From Maratus speciosus (Eukaryota > Arthropoda > Arachnida > Araneae > Salticidae): 64,000 nt of DNA. The notes under the pieces were generated by a model. It did no database searches. It worked only from the letters and a program-made list of their open reading frames with translations, and had not been told where the DNA came from. The stretch lies in the NCBI GenBank assembly GCA_963932465.1, contig OZ010792.1, positions 3,100,001 through 3,164,000 on the forward strand. The letters are read 5' to 3'. Position 1 is the stretch's first letter; each line of letters starts with the position of its first letter. The translations under genes were made by a program, and so were the position numbers. Positions 55,282 through 64,000 of this stretch are shown here, one piece after another.

Positions 55282-57102
55282 AAATGGGATTATTTTAGGG
55301 GCTGTATCCAAATTGAAGTTCGGTACTCAAAGGTTGTTGAAAAGCTACAGATTGACTAAGTCACTTCTGTTAATGTAATACTTTTTGCCAATATGACCAT
55401 TTACTCACTTAGTCTGATTCTGCTATGGTTATATACCGTAAAATCCTCTTCAATATTCATTTTATAAAGCTAACAGGCGTTAAATTATCCGATTTTAAAA
55501 TATATAAGTTATCTGCAATTATAATAGTTTAATAATATATGAATGTGATTGGAATTTTATAAGTGTTTTTATAATGCTTTTTCTCAGATTTTGAATTTAT
55601 TTAACTCTCAGTTTTTTTAATTTATTGGCAGAAATGTAAAAAATATCGGCCAATGCAAAATTTAGAATAAAAAATAGTATAAAGCAGTATAAGGAATGAA
55701 TGTAGAAAAAACCAGACAAATTACTTTTTCGCCTGAAAATGAATCCCAAGGCCATATTTTGAAGAAAAAAAGTTTTGAAGAGTGGGTGAAAGGGGTTGAT
55801 TCTTGTTAGATCTTTTCACATATGTTCGCATGGTTTATTTTCAGATTTATTTGAAGAACTAAAATTAAGTCTACTTTAAAAGACATCAGAATAACTTTAC
55901 ATTCGTTATTCTCATTTGAAATAGGGTTAATAATTCTATGATTAAACTTATTCTTCTATTTCATTTGAAATTTTGCAGTTACCTCATTAAGGCCGGTTGG
56001 CAAAAAAGACTTGCCATTCGAAGTTCTTTTTTTTTTTTTCATATTTTAGATTTTTTTGCACACTACTTCCGATTGTCACGAAAACTCGCCTATCTGAAAG
56101 TCATAAAAATAACTTTTAATATGTTTTTAAATTAGCCTGTGTACTCAAATAGTCTGATTTTCAAGCTATGGAAGAAAAAGTTAAATTTTTTAAAGCTCTT
56201 TATTAAAGGGTTAAACACTTTACGTCGGTACTTATTTGTAAAGATTACAATTTTTTTATTCATATACAGAAGTTAGTAAAAAACTAAATTAGCAGTTTTG
56301 ACTAACAATGAAATACTTTCGTGGGAATGTTTTACCTAACATATATTTAGTGTAATATACAGGGAACAATTTAACAAGATCTAAGTAAATTAAATTAATA
56401 TGTTTAAATATCTCAACGACTACATTATGGATATAATAATGGTTTAAATGATGTAAAATCTTTTTTACCAAACTTTTGTAGATGTCAAATGCTAGAATTA
56501 GTTTAATCACTTGCCGTAAAACATCGGCATCTATTTAAAAAGAAAAAAATATATTTCACGTGTTCTTTTATTTTTCGGAAGGCATTGAAATGAATAATTT
56601 CGTGTTTACACTACCAATTACCTTTGCTCTCCGAAATTTCATGCTAATCTGATCATCACAGTTTCTTTCATTAAAATTAAACATCAACCAAACGTAAACA
56701 TGGATAAACTGGTCCGCATAATGAAACTTAAAAAAACAACAGTTGCAGCAACTTGCTACCAAAATTTTAAAATACTGAAATTTATATAAATTAAAAAATA
56801 GGATTACTTCAAATAAGAAAAATTATTCCATATGATAGAATTTTAACAAAAGAGCAGCAGAAAATTATGGGTAGATTAGTTCACACAAAATGAGGGAGCA
56901 AAAACTCCCCCCTCCCCTAATAAGCCACATGTTTTACTTAAATTTAAAGATCTGTAAATATGATGTAAACAAACCGATTTTATCAAGAATTGCTTGTAAT
57001 CTCCACGTCATTGATTCAATAAGGCTGTTACTGTTAGCAATATCAGGATCTCTTTTGATAATTTGCATAGCACATGAACCTAGAAAGGATTTAGGTTAAC
57101 GT
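55282..57102. other. Unassigned AT-rich sequence
   Basis: About 1.8 kb with no recognised repeat or gene. Short frames at 55938, 56289, 56568 and 56890 are isolated and show no domain or splice support. Confidence 0.4.
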
Positions 57103-58062
57103 AAAGGCTCGTTTACACGGAGCTAGTTTACTAGCTACAAGCCGGCGAGAAAAGTAGCGAGCGAGTCAGCTAGCGAGATAGTGATCGTTTACACACGAAC
57201 TTGTTTGCTCGCTCAGTAGCCAACTCGCTATTGCGTCACTAGCTGCGTTCTAAAGCTTTCTTTTATGTTTTTTCTGAAAACAGTGCTTGTTTTTATATTA
57301 AGTGCCGAGTTTTCCTGTCTGTTTTTTTTTATGTGTGTGTGTGTCCTTGGAAAATTGAAGTGGAACGCAAATAATATTGCCGAGTTTTTAAATGTATACC
57401 AAGAGTACCCTGTGTTATAAAAAATAAAACACACAGATTACTTCAATACGAAATTAAAAGATGAAATTTGAATTTTATATTCTAATGATCATTTATAAAA
57501 TTTCATTAATTTTTAAGGTTTTAAGACCCGTGTCCATTATTGTAACGTTTAATTAGTCTATTTTCAGTAATGGACAACCCATGTAATCGTTGCTAAAACT
57601 GCAATTTCACTTATGTTTAATAGGAACACCAAAATTTTATAAATAGTGCTGCTTTTAATTAATTTCATGTGGTTAATAAAATTTTCAATATTTTAATCAC
57701 ATAATTTTTTTTATAACTCTGCCCTGTTTAGTTTATCTGCCAATCAACGAAACAAACCAGGAAGTAAAGCATATTGTTTAAGGGCATATGGAAAAGAGAG
57801 GCTCATAGGGCTCAGCCCCTCCCCATTTAAATAAAAACTAAAGCGCGTAATTTCGCGTCCATCTGCCGCACCTCGGATAACTCAATTTCCTACCAGAGTT
57901 TATTTTAAATGAAATGTGACTTGCTTCTGCTTGTCACTTATTTGACTTCTTTTTTCAATAAAATTTCCGGTCTGAAAAGACTTAACGAAGCCGTAGCGGA
58001 TACGCGGGAAATTACGGTAAACTATTATTTTAACACAATCAAACTGATTGCTAAAGCTATCA

Positions 58063-58150
58063 TACGAATTGAATATTTCCAACTGAGCGAAAAAATGCCC
58101 AGGCCGGGAATCGAACACAGATCCTTGGCTTGCAAATATGCTCACCGGTT
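58063..58150 (-). repeat. tRNA-derived SINE, truncated copy
   Basis: Minus strand: GCAAGCCAAGGATCTGTG, then the B box GTTCGATTCCCGG, CCTGGGCATTTTTTCGCTCA, GTTGGAAATATT and AATTCGTA. Same family as the adjacent plus-strand copy. The 5' part is diverged and there is no poly(A) tail. Confidence 0.72.
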
Positions 58151-58154
58151 GTCG

Positions 58155-58256
58155 GCCCAGTTAGCTTAAACGGTAGAGCATTAGCCCTGTAAGCCAATGA
58201 TCTGTGTTCGATTCCTGGCCTGGGCATTTTTTCGCTCAGTTAGAAATATTAAATTC

Positions 58257-58294
<38 letters not shown>
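58155..58294 (+). repeat. tRNA-derived SINE with poly(A) tail
   Basis: 58155-58226 folds like a tRNA: acceptor GCCCAG/CTGGGC, A-box-like TTAGCTTAAACGGTAGAGC, an anticodon loop reading CCTGTAA (TGT), and the B box GTTCGATTCC. Mismatches in the anticodon and T stems and C at the position before the anticodon argue against a working tRNA. A 32-bp unrelated body and a run of 37 A at 58258-58294 follow, as expected for a SINE copied by LINE machinery. No target duplication was found. Confidence 0.78.
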
Positions 58295-58296
<2 letters not shown>

Positions 58297-59149
58297 AAGT
58301 TACTGAAGTTGTTAAAAATCTATTATTTTCTGTCTTAAACATTTTTACTTATTCATCTCTTAGAAAAAATGATTGTAATATTAATAAAATCTATGGTAAT
58401 AATTGAACTAGTAAATCTGCAGATCAGTAGCCTCAAACGCCATCATAGTTCTGCAGTTTTATTTTGAAATTATTTTATTTAGTATTTAAAACATTCAACC
58501 CTCAGTATCATTCCTATCATATTTGTAATACTAATTACTAAAAGTACTTTCAGGTAGTTTAACTGAGAAAAATAGTGGAAAATATACGAATCTATTCACT
58601 AATACGCCAAAAAACTTTTTTTTTTTTCGATTTTTTTTTTCAATTATTGCCCTCTAAACCCTGTACTGTACAGTCTCAATAATTTGATAACTGCAATTCC
58701 CCGACATTAGTATTTTCAACTATCTATCTAAAATAATTAAAATATTCACCTTGTGATAATTACGGTACTTATTTCAAACAGTGAATAATTCTCAAAAATA
58801 TTTTAATTATTGGTATCCTAATTGTTAAGTTTATTCGAAAAATATATTTTGTTCATTCACACCGACACGAACTACTTCAGTCGACATTGTTTACATTTAC
58901 AGAACCCCGAACCACCGAATACTCGCAGTGATTTCACTAGCAACAACGTTTACACACAGCGAGTTTACTAGCCAGATAGCTAACACGCCAGCGAGTAGCG
59001 AGAAAAGTAGCCGAGCTTTCAACTTTTTTCGCACTCGCTGAGCTGCCAGATAGTTCGCTAGCCAACGTGTTTACACGGGGCGAGTTTATTAGCAGCTAGT
59101 GAATTCGCCGGCTTGTAGCTAGTAAACTCGCTCCGTGTAAACGACCCTT

Positions 59150-59734
59150 AAGATCGTGAGGTACTTGAAATAAGTTTAATACTCTTTGTTTACATCGTAA
59201 GACCGACTTACGTTATAAGTTGATTTTAAGCGAGGCACCGTAATCTCAGCCCAAATACTTCAATAACATGAGTAAAAAATATTTTTTTTTTTCGAATTAT
59301 GCTTTTGTGCACATCATAGACGGTCCCTTAAACCAGTACTTTGAAGTTTTTTAAGCATAAATTGAAAACTACTTGGAAGAAAAATTTGAAATTTTGGATT
59401 TGCATAAAGCAGGACATAATAAATATCAATCCATCAAAAAAATTGTAGGTTGCAATTCATATTTTTTTCGAATATTAATTTCATAATTCAAAACTCATAA
59501 CTCATATTATAAAATTTTAAAAAATACAAATTCAATGTATTTATGTTTGAGTTTTTTAGTATTATAACCACACAAAAAAATTTTCAGGTTTATAATTTTA
59601 GGAGATATTAATGAAAATAGGAAAATTTAAATTAACATTATTAGCTCTAAATTTTGAATGTTTATAATTCAAAACCTTATTATCCAAATAACATGAAATT
59701 TCGTTTCTAGGCATAGTTTGAACCGATGATTTAA
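59150..59734. other. Unassigned AT-rich sequence
   Basis: About 580 bp, no frame or known repeat. Confidence 0.4.
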
Positions 59735-59945
59735 AATACCTTGTCAAAATTAGGTATTGCCATCGAAGAAAACAAAGTTTGGTCTGGTTTTGATTTGTAG
59801 ATGGCCCCTAAGCAAATTTTACATGCATAATTTAAAAGTAAACCTTATTTCCAATTGTTTGGTACTAGTAACTTTCTTCTACGATTATTCGTTGCAGAGT
59901 TAGTAGGGGTGTGTTTACTTTTTATTTTCCACGACTGTACTTTAA
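59735..59945 (-). repeat. Dispersed repeat, copy 2 (inverse of 47396-47625)
   Basis: On the minus strand it carries CTACTAACTCTGCAACGAAT, ATCGTAGAAGAAAGTTACTA and GGCCATCTACAAATCAAA-type words found in copy 1. TTAA with CCCCTTAGGCCCCGAC just beyond may be its terminus. Confidence 0.6.
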
Positions 59946-59969
59946 AGTAATGTCGGGGCCTAAGGGGTT

Positions 59970-60570
59970 AAAAAGATAAACGGATTCTTCGTGCATAAAA
60001 TCTGAAATAAATCAACTAAATTTAAATATATACTCAGCATTTTTATTGTTAGAGACACGCCGTTGGCTGGCACAAAACAGGAAGTGGCTACACCTTGATT
60101 TGACGAGATACCTAACAACTTCTGGATGTTCGAACACATCGCGTGAAAATTTCTTTTTTAAACAGGCGGGCGGTTTTCCCCGTTGTAATTTCTCTTAAAC
60201 GTGTAGTGTTGTACAACAACGTATTATGGCAACCACTTTCACGCTAGTTTCTCTTTCTTCGAAATATCTTTATCGACGAACGAAAAAATATGCAAGTCAC
60301 GAAGCTGTTTCGAGAGCCAGCGGAACCTACACGCAAAAGCGTCCTGTAAAACTTCTACCATGCGTTTCCGATAGGATGCTTGACCACTGAGGAACCGATT
60401 ATTTTTACTGAAAACCTCGCGGGATTTCGTGAGGTATGCTTTTTTTTTTTTTTTTTTTCGAAATACGGCATTACGTGAATGATTAGATAGTATCTATCTC
60501 CTGACTTTTAACACCTTTGAAAACACGTCTTAGACGCTCATAAGCAAAATATGCTAGTCTCATATTTATT
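59970..60570. other. Unassigned sequence
   Basis: About 600 bp, somewhat less AT-rich around 60060-60430, with no open frame or recognised element. Confidence 0.4.
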
Positions 60571-60668
60571 ACTTTCTTCTCCATTTATAAGAAAAGAAGT
60601 ATGGGTTTTTGAAATTTTTCGACTTCCGGTTTTTCATAAATTTATACGCTTTAGTCCTGAATGCATTT
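60571..60668 (-). mobile_element. Truncated Helentron/HINE-like copy 4
   Basis: Diverged terminal hairpin (ACTTTCTTCT, AGAAAAGAAGT), then TTCGACTTCCGGTTTTTC and TTTATACGCTTTAG, as in the other copies. It ends at a (TTTG)n array. Confidence 0.65.
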
Positions 60669-60670
60669 TT

Positions 60671-60704
60671 TTGTTTGTTTGTTTGTTTGTTTGTTTGTTT
60701 GTTT
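60671..60704. repeat. (TTTG)n microsatellite
   Basis: About eight TTTG repeats directly after the truncated Helentron-like copy. In intact copies this position holds a GTCTGTCTGT tract. Confidence 0.93.
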
Positions 60705-61755
60705 AAAACTATTATTTCCAATGTTTCTAAATCTCTGTTTTGTGAATCACAAAAGTTTACAAAATATTAATGCATGTGCTACAAAAATTTTGAAATGGAG
60801 GGAAAAGTAGGGTTGTCCGGCGGAAAAAAAACCTGGAAAAATCCGTTTCGGACAAAATATCAATTTTGTCCATTTTGTCGACTTTTAATGAATTTAAAAT
60901 TCTAAATTAAAAATGCAGAATTTAACAATAATAAATAAATATATTGATTCTTCCCATTCAAGAAACTACTTTTATATAAAAATATCACATAATCTATTAT
61001 AACCTGTCGAACAATTATTAAATCTTTGGTCAGGCATTGGTTAGGTTGCAAATAATTCGTACCACCTAGTGAAACATTGCTGCTGGAGGCATCAAAATTG
61101 TAGAATATTGGCAGTTGTGACAGGCTGAGTACTTTGCTGTTGACCACTTCAATCAACTATATAGATTTGCCAAAATCACTTTAAAATGTTTATTCAACCA
61201 CACATAAAAACGTGAACAATTCCCACATTACAAGAGTTTTTGCAGAGCCTTCAGGCTAGAGCACTATGATGAAGCATCCTATATTGTTCTTTTTGATCTA
61301 AATCCTTTATCTTGGCGAAATACATTTTTATTTCAGATGTCGTAAATTCTCTTTGCTTTAACACGGAAGTAAATAATATAAAAAAATAAACGGATTGAAT
61401 CATTAACAGTTTCAGTTTCGCTTGTCTGCTGCATTCAACGAACTTAAATTATACTGCAAGATTTATGATATTTACTTTCTCATCTCATTTGATAAAAATT
61501 TAAAACTAATTTATTTATTTTCAAGATTTATGAGTGGATATTTTCCAGCGTTGCAGTTTATAAAATTTAAAGCTAATCTTTTTATTAACAAGAGTTATCA
61601 CTTACTTATACCATTATATTCATGCAATAAATTAAACGTAAATGTATTTATGTCAGCAGTAATGTAAATAGATTCTAACGTTTTGTAGATGATTCAATAG
61701 AGTTACTAGGAGTTATTTCGCGATATCGTTTTCATCATATTTTTCGCCAATTAAT
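60705..61755. other. Unassigned AT-rich sequence
   Basis: About 1 kb. Frames at 60902-61156 and 61422-61667 are short, AT-driven and unrecognised. Confidence 0.4.
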
Positions 61756-62088
61756 TTAAATCATCCCCATTGCATTTATATTTAACGGATAATTTTGGCG
61801 GTGGTGAACTCTCAAATTGGCTCTGACTTCGTAAGATATTGGCTTTGATTTCAGAGGATGTTGGCATGAAATGTTTTGTAATTTGACATCTGCTCCTGCC
61901 TGTGTATCAGATAACATCTCTTTAGTTTGGCGGACCATCCTATCAATATATCTTGCCATGAAGTTCAATAAAATTACATCTTTATCACAGATTCGAGGAA
62001 CGAGACACAGAATGAAATGTACTCGGTTACTCAACCAATGGAGAGCGAGAGCGGAGCGTAATAGAGAATGAGTTCCGTATCTGCTCAC
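61756..62088 (-). other. Unrecognised 110-codon open frame
   Basis: The minus-strand frame has balanced composition in its middle (NFMARYIDRMVRQTKEM, then DTQAGADVKLQ) and the local GC content rises near 61990-62130. No domain, signal peptide or splice pattern identifies it. It could be a decayed coding fragment or chance. Confidence 0.2.
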
Positions 62089-62273
62089 GGAGGGATTTTT
62101 ATGTAATACGTCCGACGCCAGACAGGTGCGCGGATAACTGAATCATATGGAATAAAATAACAAATAGTAAAATGGCTTTTAAAAATATTCGAAAAATAAA
62201 AAGTAGCTTCTCACAGACTATTACAGTTTTGGTAGCTGATAAAAATTAACGAAGGGATTAAAAGTTTAGATCA

Positions 62274-62360
62274 GTGGTTCCCAATCTTTTATTGGCCACG
62301 CCCCACGAAACGTCTATAAAATCCCCATGACCCCACCCTTACATTGTAAATTATGTGTCT
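62274..62360 (+). mobile_element. Left terminus of a hAT-like element
   Basis: CAGTGGTTCCCAATCTTTTA followed by GGCCACGCCCCACGAAACG is the type of terminus widespread among hAT-like elements. The partner terminus is not visible to the window end. Confidence 0.45.
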
Positions 62361-62727
62361 TATTATTTAAAAATTCAACTTTATTCACACGGTGGAAACG
62401 AAATGGAGCCTTAACAGTAACTGTTCGTTTCACGTTTTTAAACTTATCAAACAGGCTTCAATCACAAATATGTTTTTAACACAATTCTATAAATGCAATG
62501 AAGCTATGTATATTTGCCGTTGTACCAAAAAGAGTTTTTCTGTACTTTTTCAACTTCCCTCAATTGTAAAGAAAAGTGTTATACGGTCTGAATTTTTATC
62601 CTCACAAAATATCTTGAAGAAAGGCTTACGTTTAGCTTTAAAATGGATAACATTCACATAATTCAAATGAAAATCAAATTTCAAATTAATTGCTTAAAAG
62701 GCGCAAAGGCCAACCTAGTGAAAAAGA

Positions 62728-62798
62728 TTCCATGCCGGTACTCGAACCCGGGCGAACAGTATAGCGCACTGACATTCTACCGATTGAACCACATGGAA
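62728..62798 (-). repeat. tRNA-like sequence, probably SINE head or tRNA pseudogene
   Basis: Minus strand: acceptor arms TTCCATG and CATGGAA pair over all 7 bp. The T-arm is CCGGGTTCGAGTACCGG with a good B box (GGTTCGAGT). The D-arm is GGTTCAATCGGTAGAAT. The anticodon loop GCGCTAT lacks the expected T before the anticodon, and no amino-acid identity fits well. No poly(A) tail follows. Confidence 0.55.
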
Positions 62799-64000
62799 CG
62801 ATATCCAGTCTGAAAAATTTCTCACTTTTACATGTTGGCCAGGCTACAAACGCAGCACAAGATGGAATATTTTTCGTGAGCCACCGACATGAGGCAAACA
62901 CGAAACTTAATTAAATCCAGCATCGATTGAAACTAGCCTTGACTGACAACCACCTCATCGAGTTGGAGGCTGAAATTCCAGAATTAGCTAAAACTCGATT
63001 CCCATATTAAAACGCAATCGGTCTGTCAAGTCCTATCTTGGTGGGAAAACACCTAAAAACTGATGGATTTATAACCCTCTCAGACACTGATAGTAAACTA
63101 TTTTCGAAACATTAAACAAGCAATAATTTTCAAGGATACAAAAACATTATGATACTAAAATAAACTGATTTAGTAGCAATAAATCATTGCGTAATCAACT
63201 CTCTCTTCATATCTTCAAAAATTATGCTATTCAGAATAAACAATAACATTAATAAGTGAAATATGTTCGTATATCAGCCCACGCATGATGCAAGAGTTCC
63301 ACGTCATCGAACTATAAAGGACTAAAATAAACATTCTTATTTTTAATTTAGTTGATCTATAAATTTCGATCAGCAAAGATGTAATAAAAAAATTGTTGCT
63401 GCAAAAAGCAGCGGTATATAAAAATATAACTTAAAATGTAAATTTAAAGTGTTAATAATATAATAGTTAATCAACAAAGAAAATGTCTCAGAAGTGCATT
63501 CAATTTAAATAAGATAAAACATTAAACTTCCACCTTTTTTTCACTCAACACTATAGCAAAGCGGGATAACAGGTGCTCCTGACAAATGGATACGCGGAAC
63601 CTGATTTAAATGCGGACCATCCTTCATACAAGGAATTGCTGAGCAACAACATAAAGGTAAGAAATTACCTATATCATTATATTTAGTTGATTTATTATGC
63701 AAGGACAAAATTACTGATTTATTTTATTTATCTAAATATCAGCGCGCGTGTAACTGCGCAAAGTAGAGGTGGCTTTTTTGCCAACAGAAAATGATTACGC
63801 AGACTGAGCAAGTCTGATATTTTAGTAGATAAATACTATTTGTAGAAAAAAATACTGGTCGTAAACGTATGCACATTAAAAAGAAATTGTTGAAAATAAT
63901 TGAAAATATAGTTCGTTAGTTGTTTGGTGATAAAATGAATATTGTGCATGTTTTTGTTGATATGAAATGTTAAAGAATTGAAGAAAACTAAATATATAAG
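62799..64000. other. Unassigned AT-rich sequence to the window end
   Basis: About 1.2 kb without a credible frame or a recognised element. Confidence 0.4.

Larger units (their letters stand above)
57103..59149. mobile_element. DNA transposon-like element with ~40-bp inverted termini
   Basis: The left end AAAGGCTCGTTTACACGG continues through AGTTTACTAGCTACAAGCCG. The right end read inward is AAGGGTCGTTTACACGG with the same continuation. Inside both ends, GAGTTTACTAGC, TAGCGAGAAAAGTAG and CGTTTACAC words recur in both orientations, forming several extra inverted repeats. About 2.05 kb. TTAA occurs near both ends (57096 and 59148) but not symmetrically, so superfamily is left open. Two SINE copies lie inside. 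Confidence 0.75.

Noticed and set aside
58155..58226. Functional tRNA-Thr (TGT) gene
   Set aside because: Stem mismatches, C before the anticodon, and a SINE body with a poly(A) tail directly downstream.
61990..62130. CCAAT-box-containing promoter near a small GC-rich patch
   Set aside because: CAACCAATGG is present, but no TATA, initiator or downstream gene can be shown.
62728..62798. Functional tRNA gene
   Set aside because: The acceptor and T arms are good, but the anticodon loop lacks the expected T and does not give a sensible identity; better read as a SINE head or pseudogene.

Overview
This window looks like a piece of a large, AT-rich, repeat-packed arthropod nuclear genome. The pattern (BEL/Pao retrotransposon, Helitrons, Helentron-like elements with tandem cores, hAT, piggyBac and Tc1/mariner MITEs, tRNA-derived SINEs, very few open frames) would fit an arachnid such as a spider. 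The species assignment is inference; no host marker gene is present. There is no bacterial-style operon, no CRISPR array and no rRNA gene. I recognise no complete host gene. One GC-rich open frame at about 10.3-10.6 kb could be a host exon.

The only intact-looking coding locus is a BEL/Pao LTR retrotransposon at 35430-42586. It has LTRs of 681 and 680 bp that differ by one substitution and one T in a homopolymer, a perfect 5-bp target duplication (CCAAC), and a gag-pol frame running from a DUF1759-type Gag through three CCHC knuckles, protease, reverse transcriptase, RNase H and integrase. One in-frame TAG at 39994-39996 splits the frame between RNase H and integrase. There is no env gene.

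Layout. 0-13.6 kb: diverged tandem units, a Helitron inserted head-on into another Helitron of the same family (1747-4295), several MITEs, two TA-flanked mariner-like elements, a Helentron-like element and a second Helitron family. 13.9-15.3 kb: a pogo/Tigger-like element with a transposase remnant and an inserted LTR-like segment. 15.7-20.9 kb: a degenerate AT-rich satellite with a unit near 110 bp, interrupted by other elements. 23.8-28.8 kb: a hAT-like element with Helitron sequence and ~164-bp tandem units inside it. 30.9-43.0 kb: a chain of three hAT-like elements and the BEL/Pao copy. 45.7-47.1 kb: another Helitron with a near-palindromic MITE inside it. 47.68-55.28 kb: a four-level nest (piggyBac-like > hAT > Helitron > piggyBac-like MITE). 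57.1-59.15 kb: an element with ~40-bp inverted termini that carries two head-to-head tRNA-derived SINE copies. 59.2-64 kb is mostly unassigned AT-rich sequence.

Most element boundaries here rest on paired inverted termini plus target-site duplications read directly from the sequence, so the insertion order can be reconstructed in several places. None of the DNA transposons carries a recognisable full transposase, so they would depend on enzymes encoded elsewhere. I found no convincing undescribed molecular system. The most unusual material is the same-family Helitron-in-Helitron insertion, the multi-level nest, the nucleosome-sized tandem cores shared by unrelated rolling-circle-type elements, and the very young BEL/Pao copy with a single stop codon.
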